From an uncultured Eggerthellaceae bacterium (lineage in GTDB: Bacteria > Actinomycetota > Coriobacteriia > Coriobacteriales > Eggerthellaceae): a stretch of DNA of 64,000 nt. The stretch is from contig CAJUQK010000008.1 in the NCBI GenBank assembly GCA_910588205.1, forward strand, positions 13,631-77,630, read 5' to 3'. The translations under genes were made by a program, and so were the position numbers. Positions 8,601 to 20,872 of the stretch are shown in pieces; position 1 is the stretch's first letter, and each line of letters opens with the position of its first letter. The notes under the pieces are model-generated. The model made no database searches. It was given only the letters and a program-made list of their open reading frames with translations, and had not been told where the DNA came from.

Positions 8601-10062
8601 AGCTTGCCCCGCGCTCCACGGCGCGCTTCGCAGACTTGATGTTGCCTGCATACTCCAGCTCCACCAAGCGCTTCATCACGAAGGGCTTGAACAGCTCCAA
8701 AGCCATCTGGCTGGGCAGGCCGCACTGGTGCAGCTTCAGCTGCGGACCCACCACGATGACCGAACGACCGGAGTAGTCAACGCGCTTGCCCAGCAGGTTC
8801 TGACGGAACCGGCCCTGCTTGCCCTTGAGCATATCCGAGATGGATTTCAGCGGACGATTGCCCGGGCCCGTGACAGGGCGACCTCGGCGGCCGTTGTCGA
8901 AGAGGCTGTCCACGGCCTCTTGCAGCATGCGCTTCTCGTTGTTGACGATGATCTCAGGAGCGCCCAGATCCAAGAGGCGCTTCAGGCGGTTGTTGCGATT
9001 GATGACGCGACGATACAGATCATTCAGATCAGAAGTGGCGAAACGGCCGCCATCCAGCTGCACCATGGGACGCAGATCCGGCGGGATGACCGGGATGACA
9101 TCTAGGATCATGTCGGAAGGCTTGTTGTCCGACTTCAGGAACGCATCCACCACCTTCAGGCGTTTCACGGCTTTGGCACGCTTCTGTCCCTTGCCGTTGG
9201 CGATGGTCTCACGCAGTTCTTCGGATGCCGCTTCCAGATCCATGGCCTCCAAGAGGTCGCGCACGGCCTCGGCACCCATGCCGCCGGTGAAGTAATCCCG
9301 GTAATTGGCGCGCATCTCACGATAGAGCGCCTCATCCGGCACCAGCTGCTTCGGCTCGATCTTCATGAATTCGTCCAGAGCGTCCTGGCGAAGAGCCTTG
9401 CGCTCGTTGAACTCCTCATAGATGTCCGCTATCTCCTGCTCCACCTCTTCGGCAGACAGACGATCATCATCCATCTCATCGTCTACGAACTCATCCTCTT
9501 CGGGGATGTAATCCACCGACAGACGACGGGTTGCCTCGATCAAGCGGTCCCGCTCGGCATCCAGCTCTTCCAGATCCGCTGCCAGCTCGTCGCGCAGCTC
9601 ATCAGCATCTTCTTCGCGCGCCTCGTGATCGACGCTGGTGATGATGGAACTGGCGTAGTAGAGGACCTTCTCCAATTCCTTCGGCGGGATATCTAGCAGG
9701 TAGCCCAAACGGGAAGGGCTCCCTTTGAAGTACCAGATATGGCTCACCGGCGCGGCCAATTCGATGTGGCCCATGCGCTCGCGACGCACCTTGGAGCGGG
9801 TCACCTCAACGCCACAGCGCTCGCAGACGATGCCCTTGAAGCGGATGCGCTTGTACTTGCCGCAGGCGCACTCCCAGTCACGGGTGGGACCGAAGATCTT
9901 CTCGCAGTACAGGCCGTCTTTCTCCGGCTTCAGGGTGCGGTAGTTGATGGTCTCGGGCTTCTTCACCTCGCCGCGCGACCATTCGCGCACGTTCTCTGCA
10001 CTGGCTAGGGATATGCGAAGCGCGTCGAAGTTGCGGACGTCGAATTCAGTTGTATTGGGCAT
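5638..10062 (-). CDS. rpoC: DNA-directed RNA polymerase subunit beta' with C-terminal alpha-CTD-like extension
   Basis: 1474 residues. N-terminal zinc finger (CACGKYKRIRFKG and CERCGVEVTR, about residues 65-85), catalytic NADFDGDQMAVH, second zinc site (CHAEHGVCQKCYGWD) and trigger-loop region (GTQLTMRTFHTGG) are intact. It is the catalytic subunit of transcription. After the usual conserved end (KENVIIGKPIPAGTG) the protein continues for roughly 240 residues. Residues about 1325-1377 form a helix-hairpin-helix unit very like the RNA polymerase alpha C-terminal domain, followed by an acidic tail ending SESADESQDE. rpoB ends 2 bases upstream, so the pair is coupled. Confidence 0.98.
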   Translation of the reverse strand: MPNTTEFDVRNFDALRISLASAENVREWSRGEVKKPETINYRTLKPEKDGLYCEKIFGPTRDWECACGKYKRIRFKGIVCERCGVEVTRSKVRRERMGHIELAAPVSHIWYFKGSPSRLGYLLDIPPKELEKVLYYASSIITSVDHEAREEDADELRDELAADLEELDAERDRLIEATRRLSVDYIPEEDEFVDDEMDDDRLSAEEVEQEIADIYEEFNERKALRQDALDEFMKIEPKQLVPDEALYREMRANYRDYFTGGMGAEAVRDLLEAMDLEAASEELRETIANGKGQKRAKAVKRLKVVDAFLKSDNKPSDMILDVIPVIPPDLRPMVQLDGGRFATSDLNDLYRRVINRNNRLKRLLDLGAPEIIVNNEKRMLQEAVDSLFDNGRRGRPVTGPGNRPLKSISDMLKGKQGRFRQNLLGKRVDYSGRSVIVVGPQLKLHQCGLPSQMALELFKPFVMKRLVELEYAGNIKSAKRAVERGASYVWDVLEEVITDHPVLLNRAPTLHRLGIQAFEPVLVEGKAIRLHPLVCTAFNADFDGDQMAVHVPLGAEAQAEARVLMLSSNNIKSPAHGRPLTVPTQDMIIGLYYLTAARDGFPGEGRVFTDIDDAMNAYDARADLDLQAKIWVRLRVGCQVATAYNTFEDHKAGDRIQTTVGRIIFNDVLPMDFPFLNYEMNKTEISRLVQEVCNRYELSEIPPILDGLKDAGFHYATRAGVTVSVYDATIPPNKGEILAAADAKVAAIDEDYELGMMSDEERHKQVVDVWNEANEEVGDAMAENFDRFNPIYMMAFSGARGNIKQIRQLAGMRGLMSDPKGEIIDRPIKANFREGLSVLEYFISTHGARKGLADTALRTADSGYLTRRLVDVAQDVIIREIDCGTHDGVPYALENEKGQPDENLIGRCLLESVADENGEVIMEAGEYISSMDQIRTMLQAGIEEVMIRTIMTCHAEHGVCQKCYGWDLATGRPVNIGTAVGIIAAQSIGEPGTQLTMRTFHTGGVAGEDITHGLPRVQELFEARKPKGQAVLAEISGTLQIAGDKTSKVLTIHDQEGNYREYAVSPRVTMMPGVVDGCEVRVGQQLTKGSVNPHDLLRLTDPNTTLRYIVSQVQGVYVSQGVDINDKHIEVIARQMLRKVAVLDAGDSDLLPGRQVNRFEFERVANDLIANGQEPPVGQPLLLGITKASLATDSWLSAASFQETTRVLTDAAIEGKTDHLDGLKENVIIGKPIPAGTGLNRYRDVRLTYKGAPIQKNAEKGEALPEYAPDALREIEELIPQRDEFMLDGEYFGGSYGGYLNGFARMHAGHNLSEEEARLYILDDLGVSQRWANKFSEAGIETVANLIGHTEDDLLRIEGIGGKAMEELKAGLKEHNLLHVIEDDLTASSDDMSQLLDMVFSPDDTILIGGDEPPSFSTDGEEMLGESLPPRSYKRNLEELDALLGSVGGLGELGISITDVDDDSSESADESQDE

Positions 10063-10064
10063 CC

Positions 10065-13691
<3,627 letters not shown>

Positions 13692-13759
13692 GAAGCTTAC
13701 CCTCCTTCTCTATTCCTTCTTTGATGGGCTTGATCTTCTGCAAAATGCAGGAACGCTCC

Positions 13760-13788
13760 ACCTTAGACATGGGGTTGTCAACCGTCAA
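13760..13788 (-). promoter_or_regulatory. rpoBC promoter
   Basis: On the minus strand TTGACG (13788-13783) and TAAGGT (13765-13760) have a 17-base spacer, about 70 bases upstream of the rpoB GTG. No terminator is visible between the ECF operon end at 13830 and this promoter, so read-through into rpoB is possible. Confidence 0.65.
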
Positions 13789-13829
13789 GGAAATTTTCTA
13801 TGAACTATGTATTTTTTATGGAGATTGGA

Positions 13830-14567
13830 TCATCCCAGTAAGCCGTACTTCTCGCGAAGGCGCCCGAGGCGGTCGAGAATGGGGCCACCCACCAGGAAAA
13901 GGGTGGCGAACGTAGCGATCCCCTGCAGGGCATTCACCGGTACTCCTGCTATATACAGGGCAGCCACGCCCTCAGGTGTGAACGAGGACAGCATCAAGAA
14001 GACGGAGCTGGTATCCAGAATGGGGCCTGCGATCAGCAGCACGAACAGTCCGCCCCCCGCGCCCACGAACGCCTTCTCCTTCCATGACCAACCCTTCCGG
14101 GGGATGACACCCTCCTTCGCCAGTGCTCCGAAGACCAACCCGCACAGCCCGAACGAGAGCATCTGCCATGGTAGCCACGGTCCTAGACCGAAGATGAACC
14201 CGCTGGCAAGGACGGCGAAGGCTCCCACCACGAACCCTGCGGAGGGGCCCAGCCCGATACCTGCCACCATCACGATAGCTGCCAAGGGCTTGAAGTTCGG
14301 CAACCAGATGAAAGCCACACGTGCGGCCACCGCCAGGGCCACCGTGACCGCCACGGTGACTAGTTCGCGCGCTTGGGGTTTCCGACGCTCAAAGGAGGCG
14401 AAGAACGGAACCATGCAATAGATGACCAAGAGCACGCTTACCGGGATGTAGCTCTTGCCGCGCATTACCGCCCCCACCGTCACGGTGACCACGGCCGCCA
14501 AGATGGTGAACGCCCAGATGAACCCGACAGACCACTCCCGGGATCGCTTTCCGTTCAGCTCAGACAC
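13830..14567 (-). CDS. ECF transporter substrate-binding (S) component, probably corrinoid
   Basis: 245 residues with about six hydrophobic segments, typical of ECF S components: an N-terminal cytosolic stub, then helices including GAVMRGKSYIPVSVLLVIYC and a small-residue stretch AAIVMVAGIGLGPSAGFVVG. S components bind the vitamin in the membrane and dock on the shared A-A'-T module. It is the last gene of the riboswitch-led operon and overlaps the ATPase gene by 13 bases (GTG start 14567). The corrinoid assignment comes from the riboswitch and the transcobalamin-like partners, not from the protein itself; another cobalt-related or vitamin substrate cannot be excluded. Confidence 0.82.
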   Translation of the reverse strand: MSELNGKRSREWSVGFIWAFTILAAVVTVTVGAVMRGKSYIPVSVLLVIYCMVPFFASFERRKPQARELVTVAVTVALAVAARVAFIWLPNFKPLAAIVMVAGIGLGPSAGFVVGAFAVLASGFIFGLGPWLPWQMLSFGLCGLVFGALAKEGVIPRKGWSWKEKAFVGAGGGLFVLLIAGPILDTSSVFLMLSSFTPEGVAALYIAGVPVNALQGIATFATLFLVGGPILDRLGRLREKYGLLG

Positions 14568-16240
14568 AGCTCTATCACATCCTCATCGGTCACAGCATTG
14601 GTGAACACATGGCGGCTCATGCGGTTTGCTGCCGTGGTGTAGAACGAATTCATAGCGAAGAAGGCTCGGGGCGTGTTCGTGGTGACCACGGCCCCATCGA
14701 AGAACAACGAGACAGAATCAGCGTATCGAGCGCAGAATTCCACATCATGGGACACCAGGATGACGGTGAGGCCCTCCTGGATGAGCCCCCGCAGCACCTT
14801 CGCCAGCTTACGCTTGAAGAAAGCATCGATCCCTTTGGTGGGCTCATCCAGAAGCAGCACCTGCGGATCGCAGAGCAACACCTTCGCCAAAGCCGCTCGC
14901 TGCTGCTCGCCGCCGGACAAGTCACAGGGATGCTGGTCCAGCAGCCCTGCTACATCACAGATGCGCGCCGCCTCTTGGAGGCGCTCTTCGCGAAGACCCT
15001 GAGGAAGACCATCCAGCATCTCCGCCAGATCCCCCTGCACCGTATTCTTGACGAAGAGATTCTGTGGATCCTGGGGCAGCATGGCCAACCCCCCTTGGAA
15101 GAGCGTCTTTCGGTCCCACTCCTTCAAACGCTTTCCCAAAACGCTGACCTTTCCCCGATAGGGTTTGCAGATACCGCAGAGCGTCTTGAGCAGCGTTGAT
15201 TTCCCGGTGCCATTGCCACCTACGATGGCGAAGAGGCTTTGGGGGAGCACCTCCAGATCCACCCCTCGCAGGACATCTGGTGCTTCCCGTTCGTAACGGA
15301 ACCAAACGTCCTTCACCTGGATGGCAGCCGTTTCGCACCCTTTCGCCAGCGGCTCCTCCTCTGGAAGCGATCGTCGGGCCAGGGGGTGGTCCTCTACATA
15401 GTCCAACAGCCATTGCCGTCCCTCTCGCACCGTCAAGGGCGCTCTTGGAGATGACGGCGCATGCGCTCCGGCATCATCAACCCCATAGAACGTGCGGACA
15501 GGGGCCGGAAGCGCGAAGGTCATCTCGCTTCCGGTGGCATAGAGCGTTTCTGCCACCTCCCACGGAGAGCCCATCACTGCGATGCGCCCCTCATCCATCA
15601 CCACCACCTGGTCTGCCGTAGCGAATACGTCCTCCAATCGATGCTCCGTGATGATGACCGTGGTGCCTAGCTCTAAATTGATCTTGCGCACGGTGTTCAG
15701 GAAATCCGCCGCGGCGATGGGGTCCAGCTGGCTGGTAGGCTCGTCCAACACCAATACGCAGGGTTGCATGGCCATGATGGAAGCCAGGTTCAGCAACTGC
15801 TTCTGACCTCCGGAGAGCTCCGCCACATTCTTGTGGAACCACCCTTGGATGCCAAAATAGCTAGCCATCTCAGCCACCCGCAATCGCAGGGTGCGCTGGT
15901 CAACTCCCAGGCTCTCCAAACCGAAAGCCAGCTCGTGCCACACCGTATCTGTGACCACCTGGGCATCTGGATCCTGCATAACGAAACCGATGAACTGGGC
16001 TTGATCCCTCAAGGACACCTTTTCCAAGGGGTTCCCTTCGAAGAAGACGCTGCCACTGGCATCCCCGTGGGGCGTGAGCACCGTCTTCAAGTGGCGCAGC
16101 AACGTGGTCTTCCCGCACCCAGACCGCCCGCACAGGCACGCATAGCTACCGCGCTTTATCTCAAGGGTCACCCCCTCCAGCGCCCGACGATCCTGGCCGG
16201 GGTAGGAGAATGTCAGATCCTGGATATCGAATTGCGCCAT
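14555..16240 (-). CDS. ECF transporter fused double ATPase (EcfA-A')
   Basis: 561 residues, two ABC ATPase domains in one chain. Domain 1 (about 1-235): Walker A GRSGCGKT, signature ELSGGQKQ, Walker B VLVLDEPTSQLD, H-loop ITEHR. Domain 2 (about 295-540): Walker A GGNGTGKS, signature DLSGGEQQ, Walker B VLLLDEPTKGID, H-loop VSHD. Both sites look catalytically complete. In many bacteria these are two polypeptides; the fusion is common in actinobacteria and clostridia. It energises uptake through the T component and overlaps it by 28 bases. Confidence 0.95.
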   Translation of the reverse strand: MAQFDIQDLTFSYPGQDRRALEGVTLEIKRGSYACLCGRSGCGKTTLLRHLKTVLTPHGDASGSVFFEGNPLEKVSLRDQAQFIGFVMQDPDAQVVTDTVWHELAFGLESLGVDQRTLRLRVAEMASYFGIQGWFHKNVAELSGGQKQLLNLASIMAMQPCVLVLDEPTSQLDPIAAADFLNTVRKINLELGTTVIITEHRLEDVFATADQVVVMDEGRIAVMGSPWEVAETLYATGSEMTFALPAPVRTFYGVDDAGAHAPSSPRAPLTVREGRQWLLDYVEDHPLARRSLPEEEPLAKGCETAAIQVKDVWFRYEREAPDVLRGVDLEVLPQSLFAIVGGNGTGKSTLLKTLCGICKPYRGKVSVLGKRLKEWDRKTLFQGGLAMLPQDPQNLFVKNTVQGDLAEMLDGLPQGLREERLQEAARICDVAGLLDQHPCDLSGGEQQRAALAKVLLCDPQVLLLDEPTKGIDAFFKRKLAKVLRGLIQEGLTVILVSHDVEFCARYADSVSLFFDGAVVTTNTPRAFFAMNSFYTTAANRMSRHVFTNAVTDEDVIELCLS

Positions 16241-17094
16241 GAGATCCTCTCTCGCAGGTCGATGGTAGAAGGGATGAAGAGGAACGCCGCGAACGCCAAC
16301 AGCGACAGGATGCCGAAAGGAGTAACAGACGGAAGCTCTACCTGAGGCAGATACTCAACGCCAGAAGCTCCCTGAAGGATCCCCGCCAGCGCAAGACAGG
16401 CGAAAACGATCGCAACAGCCAGAACCAAGCCGTCTCGCAGCCCGAAGCGATAGCAGGCATACTGCGTTCGCCGAGGCGATGCTCCATAACCGCGACTGCG
16501 CATGGAGTCCGCCGTCACCACCCCCGCCTCCAGCGCCCAGGTGGTGAGCGCCCCCAGAACATCCGCCCCATGACACGCGCGACCACCAAAGCCCCCTTCG
16601 GCAGCGCCCTTCCCTATGCAATCTCGCGCCCCAGCGATCTGCTTCGCCTTCCGCATATAGCTGGGCACCAGCCGCAACACCATGGTTAGCACCAACGTAA
16701 GGGCGGGTATCACGCCACCGAAGAGATAGGTGAACCTATCAGCGGTCATCACCCGGTTGTAGCTACCGAAGAGCAGCATGACCGTGACGAACATCCCTGC
16801 TGTTTGCGAGCCGTAGAGAACGGCTTCTAAGGTGTAAGGGCGATCGAAGTACGTGAAGAGCACCGTTGAACCCCGTGGATTGAACAGCCCGTTCGCCAAA
16901 GAGAGCGCAACGAATACGGGGATCAGCCCAAGCACCACGTTCCAACCTGAGCGCCCTCGCACCGAAAGATAATAGGCAGCTGCCCCCACGAAGGCGCAGG
17001 CCATCCAAAGAGGATTCGCCACCATCACGGTCAGCAGAATGGCGCAGATGAACCAGCCGAACGTGATAGCGGGATGCAGCGATACAAAACCCAC
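16213..17094 (-). CDS. ECF transporter transmembrane (T) component
   Basis: 293 residues. Hydrophobic helices surround the family coupling signatures: the Ala-Arg-x residues occur as KAKQIAGARDC and later VTADSMRSRGYG, the two short helices that contact the ATPases. It connects the A-A' subunit to the S component. The start is uncertain: a GTG at 17094, which lies 11 bases upstream of the neighbouring gene's stop, is chosen because the conserved part begins FVSLHPAITFGWF. A longer frame reaches 17193 but overlaps the upstream gene. Confidence 0.9.
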   Translation of the reverse strand: MGFVSLHPAITFGWFICAILLTVMVANPLWMACAFVGAAAYYLSVRGRSGWNVVLGLIPVFVALSLANGLFNPRGSTVLFTYFDRPYTLEAVLYGSQTAGMFVTVMLLFGSYNRVMTADRFTYLFGGVIPALTLVLTMVLRLVPSYMRKAKQIAGARDCIGKGAAEGGFGGRACHGADVLGALTTWALEAGVVTADSMRSRGYGASPRRTQYACYRFGLRDGLVLAVAIVFACLALAGILQGASGVEYLPQVELPSVTPFGILSLLAFAAFLFIPSTIDLRERISWRNSISRI

Positions 17095-17102
17095 GCTGAT
17101 GC

Positions 17103-20039
17103 CTAATCCTGCTCCTTCGAAGCGAATATGCGCAGGCAAAGGAGGACCGCTAGACCGGTGGCACCCAAGCCTGCGACCAGCACCCAGACCCACACGGGAA
17201 GCTGGCTGCCACCAAGTTCAGCAGCTTTGCTTGCTTTTGCTTGGCCGGTAGCAGCGAGGGGAGCGGGGCTGGCGAGGAGGCGGAGGCTATCTTCCAGAAC
17301 GGTTGGAGAAGGCAGCCCTGATCCGCCCGGCTCGGCAAGCCGCGAAGGGCTCGAAGGCGTCAAGGAGAACGTAGTGCCTTGAGGCACGATGGACACTGGA
17401 GCAGAGGGCTCCGTGTTGCCCGGATGAAGCAGCGGCGGCTCTTCGGGCTGATATCCAGGCTGACCCTCTACATCCACCTTCCAACTCGGATCCATGGACA
17501 CGTCAGACATCGAGAAGAGCCCCTGCCGACCCTGGTGGAAGCGCTCATATGCCACCAAGGCAAGAAAACCCTGCTCGGAGGCTATCCCGTCAGCCTTGGC
17601 ACCCGGTATGCGGCTAAAACCGCCACCCGAGGCCTCATAGGCAAGCAACCCAAGGAGAGGATGGTCTCCCTGACGTGCGAAGCGCTCATCTTCGGCAGCA
17701 TCGATACCCAAGGCGCTCAAGGCGATGACCGTCTGTGCGCACGCCTCAGGACCAAGCGAGCTCCATTGAGCATCCGCTCCCGCGAACCCAGAGAGTCGGG
17801 TGATGCCGCGCTCAATGCTTTCCGAGAAGCGCTCCTCCGCCTGCTCATAGGGTGCCAAGGCCGTTAGAACCATAGCCGTCACATCGGGATCCGCCTGCTT
17901 TCCCGCGAGCGACCAGCCTCCATCGGGTAGCTGAGCCGCCAACAGAGCATCCACATATCGCTCGCGAGTAGCCTGGATCAGCGCACCCGCAGGTGCCTCC
18001 GGGATATCGTAACCGTAGGAGTCGAGGGCGATCAGCACCCAAAGCGGGCCATTCACTCCTTGGCGGCAGACAGAAGCGTAGTCAGCCAGTGGTTCGAGGA
18101 TGTCATAGCCAGCCACATCGGTCACATCGAAGCCGATAGAGGTAAGGGCGAGCACGGCCCGGGCATATTCGGTGTATCGCTGAGCGCTGAGCACGCCATC
18201 CTTCTCGGTCAGTAAAGATCCAAGGCTGTCCACATACGTTTGGAAGAAGGACCGATCAGCTCCTTCGGCTGACCGGGCAAAGCCGATCACTGCCCATTCG
18301 CCTCCCACCGAAGACGGGGCGGGATTGGTCACCGTCTGAAGAAGGTGAGCGCCTGCTCGGTCCTGCGCTTCCTTTGCATGCACAGCAACCTCTAAAGCAG
18401 CAAGGGCCTTTTCGGCAGCCACGAGCACATCATAGTTGCTTACTCGGTCACGCTGAGCTTGCGGCAGCTCATCATAGGCTGATCGGGCTGCAGCGATAGC
18501 AGGACCGCTCGTCAGCGTGACAGCGCCGATATCGTCGATCAATGCGACCACGGCTTTTGCGGGAGCATCAGAATCTTCCATGGGCAAACAGACCCGATAG
18601 GTACGGCAGTGTGCATCTGGGTCAGAAGACTCCGCCACGGTAACGATGAGCTCGTTGTTCCCTGGCTTGAGCAAGTCATTCCCATTGAAGATCGTCCAAG
18701 AGGAAGCCCCCGACGGCACCGCTTTGGAGGCACCGCCATTCAAACGAGCCGTTATGAGGGCGTCTTCATCTGCAGCGACCGCACGTACATAGCACATACG
18801 TAGGAACTCTATGGACTGATAGCCGATCTCTGGGACGGCATACTCCGTCACAGCCCCAGAGAAGACCGGCGTCATCTCCAAGGCATCGGGATTGCTGTCG
18901 AAGCTTGCCACTTCCAGCGAGCGAAGCTCACAGGAATCTTGCTCGGAGATCGCATCGTCAACTATCACGGTGAGCAAGGTCATCACCAAAGGAGAGGAGC
19001 CTGTAGCGATGTCCTCAGAAGCGGTGTATGCGGTCAGATGATAGACCCCTTCCGTCGCAGGTGCTTCAACGGACACGCGCCCCTCTCCACCGGTCGCGAT
19101 ACCAGGGACCTCCTTCAAAAGCCCCGATCCTTCATCCACCCAAGCGATCCGCGCCCCCACCATAGGGCTTCCTGCCAAGCGCATCTGCGAGGGGCTATCG
19201 AATGCATAGGCACCCACGTGCAGGTACCCAAGAACAGCAAGATCAACGGTTCCCGCCGGACGAACCTCGACCTCCTCAGTGAAGAGACCACCTTGGCAGA
19301 ACCACGAGATATGATCGGACCAGTTCTCGGTATCTTGATAGAGGAAGAAATCCAGTGCGTCCCCCTCTACGACCGCCTGCGTAGTCACCGTCGTTCCAGC
19401 ACGTCCCCCTGGATAGCCTCCATTCAGCAAGAATCCGTTTGCACTTGACTCCTCGCAGAACAGACGCGTCACGAATCCAGACTCCGTCGCCTCCAGGAAA
19501 GAAGAGGCCGTCTCAAGGGAGAACTCCTCGCCGAACGCAAGCTCATGAGCCCGAACGAGAACATCTAGAGCTGAAACCCCGTCAGCAACCTGATCGACAT
19601 AGCCATAGCTCTCGGCCAACTCTCCAGAGACTTCCACTCCCGAAGCCGGAGGGAGCAGGAAGCCACCGTACATCTGAACCGTGAGGTCCACCGATATCAG
19701 CGACAGGCTCTTGACATCAGCATCCTGACCGCTTTCGATGGCCTTGTCGGACACCGACGCCGTCACTGCAGATGAGAGCTCTTGTGCCAGGGCGCTTTCG
19801 ATGGCTTTGTCGGACACCTCAACCTTGTCATCCTCGGCGCTCTCATCCACGGCTGATGCCTCTGGTGTCGTCCCCGGAACCTGAACCTCAGCCTGCTCAA
19901 CGCTATGGTCATCCGTCGAGGGATCAGCAGCCTTCACTGCTTGATCGCCAAGCGCCACACCCGGGCACGCGCCTAAGACCAAAACTGCACAGAGCATCCC
20001 CGATAGGGCTTTCGTCCCTATCTTCTTGATCATCCTCAC
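17103..20039 (-). CDS. Surface-anchored DUF4430 plus alpha/alpha-toroid protein (transcobalamin-like), probable corrinoid binder
   Basis: 978 residues, GTG start with GAGGAGCG upstream. Order: signal peptide (about 1-32); low-complexity acidic linker; a DUF4430-type beta domain (about 110-220); Ig/cadherin-like sandwiches (to about 500); a helical linker; an alpha/alpha toroid of the prenyltransferase/squalene-cyclase type (about 560-830; repeats such as QLPDGGWSLAGKQADPDVTA and EASGGGFSRIPGAKADG); Pro-rich wall stretch; a C-terminal membrane helix (LPVWVWVLVAGLGATGLAVL) with basic tail. Human intrinsic factor and transcobalamin combine the same two folds, in the reverse order. With the riboswitch and ECF genes this strongly suggests extracellular corrinoid capture. 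An LAATG sequence lies too far from the membrane helix to be a clear sortase site. Confidence 0.85.
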   Translation of the reverse strand: MRMIKKIGTKALSGMLCAVLVLGACPGVALGDQAVKAADPSTDDHSVEQAEVQVPGTTPEASAVDESAEDDKVEVSDKAIESALAQELSSAVTASVSDKAIESGQDADVKSLSLISVDLTVQMYGGFLLPPASGVEVSGELAESYGYVDQVADGVSALDVLVRAHELAFGEEFSLETASSFLEATESGFVTRLFCEESSANGFLLNGGYPGGRAGTTVTTQAVVEGDALDFFLYQDTENWSDHISWFCQGGLFTEEVEVRPAGTVDLAVLGYLHVGAYAFDSPSQMRLAGSPMVGARIAWVDEGSGLLKEVPGIATGGEGRVSVEAPATEGVYHLTAYTASEDIATGSSPLVMTLLTVIVDDAISEQDSCELRSLEVASFDSNPDALEMTPVFSGAVTEYAVPEIGYQSIEFLRMCYVRAVAADEDALITARLNGGASKAVPSGASSWTIFNGNDLLKPGNNELIVTVAESSDPDAHCRTYRVCLPMEDSDAPAKAVVALIDDIGAVTLTSGPAIAAARSAYDELPQAQRDRVSNYDVLVAAEKALAALEVAVHAKEAQDRAGAHLLQTVTNPAPSSVGGEWAVIGFARSAEGADRSFFQTYVDSLGSLLTEKDGVLSAQRYTEYARAVLALTSIGFDVTDVAGYDILEPLADYASVCRQGVNGPLWVLIALDSYGYDIPEAPAGALIQATRERYVDALLAAQLPDGGWSLAGKQADPDVTAMVLTALAPYEQAEERFSESIERGITRLSGFAGADAQWSSLGPEACAQTVIALSALGIDAAEDERFARQGDHPLLGLLAYEASGGGFSRIPGAKADGIASEQGFLALVAYERFHQGRQGLFSMSDVSMDPSWKVDVEGQPGYQPEEPPLLHPGNTEPSAPVSIVPQGTTFSLTPSSPSRLAEPGGSGLPSPTVLEDSLRLLASPAPLAATGQAKASKAAELGGSQLPVWVWVLVAGLGATGLAVLLCLRIFASKEQD

Positions 20040-20113
20040 TGCTCGCTCCTCATCATCTTCATCTCTTCGCTATCTTCATCTGCATATATCTATTCGAATG
20101 CGCAACGAAGCGC

Positions 20114-20842
20114 TCATCCGCAGCTGTAGGACCAGACCACCACATCGCCGTTGGCGAGGCGATAATCGGAGCTGCTGTGATTCACCCTCACGCCATTCAC
20201 CATGAACGTCCAACCCGATTGCGGCCCGCAATCGAACTCGCGCAGTCCATTCAGCCCCTCTACATAACAGGCCCCACCGAAGAGCCCACCTGAATGCTCA
20301 AGGACGATGCCTGTTCGAGAGCAAGCATCCTTCAGCACATCGAAGACCGTGGCGCCCTCATCGAAGGCGATGGGTGAGCTGCTCAACATCACTCCATTTG
20401 CCGGAACCACAGATGCCTTGTCAGAGGCCAGTTCATCCCAATGATCGAAGATGTCCGTGCACTCAATGGAAAAGCTGCATTGCCATGCCTTTTGAGGAGG
20501 TTTGGCCGCTGCGTCAGTACTCTCCCCGAGAACGCTCTGCCCATCTTGAGCTCCCGTCGATGCCATAGGTGTCGCGTCGTTCTCAGAAGCAGAGGGTGCC
20601 CGCGCCTCAGGGTCAGAACCCTGCCCTGAGGAAGCCTGCTCTTCCGAAGCGTTGTCAGCCGCCTCCACGATGACCCCTTCCGAAGATCCGGCATCATCCG
20701 CTTCTGCCCCAACCGCTCCCGTCAACCAACCTTGAGCGGTGGCAATGGCCATAACCACGCCGATGACCATGATCGCCGCGGCAAGGATAATGCCTGTGCG
20801 AAAGAGAAGGTCTTTGTTCGCACCCGATGAAGGATCACCCAT
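20114..20842 (-). CDS. Membrane-anchored DUF4430-domain protein
   Basis: 242 residues from ATG 20842 (an upstream in-frame ATG at 20863 is possible). One N-terminal membrane helix (about 14-38), a long disordered Ala/Ser/Glu linker, then a C-terminal DUF4430-like domain (about 125-242) with CSFSIECTDIFDHWDELA, VFDVLKDACSRTG, and SGWTFMVNGVRVNHSSSDY near the end. This beta domain matches the cobalamin-contacting C-terminal domain of transcobalamin. It lies in the riboswitch operon between the lipoprotein and the 978-residue protein, and probably relays corrinoid at the membrane surface. Confidence 0.85.
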   Translation of the reverse strand: MGDPSSGANKDLLFRTGIILAAAIMVIGVVMAIATAQGWLTGAVGAEADDAGSSEGVIVEAADNASEEQASSGQGSDPEARAPSASENDATPMASTGAQDGQSVLGESTDAAAKPPQKAWQCSFSIECTDIFDHWDELASDKASVVPANGVMLSSSPIAFDEGATVFDVLKDACSRTGIVLEHSGGLFGGACYVEGLNGLREFDCGPQSGWTFMVNGVRVNHSSSDYRLANGDVVVWSYSCG

Positions 20843-20872
20843 GAGCGCTTTTCTCCCGTGCATGATCGGCGC

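Noticed and set aside
5881..9105. Very long open frame (1074 codons) on the plus strand opposite rpoC
   Set aside because: It lies antisense to a clear rpoC and its product has no domain; long antisense frames arise from the codon bias of GC-rich genes.
17150..17300. LAATG in the 978-residue protein as a sortase signal
   Set aside because: It lies about 20 residues before the membrane helix instead of directly preceding it, so simple membrane anchoring is more likely.
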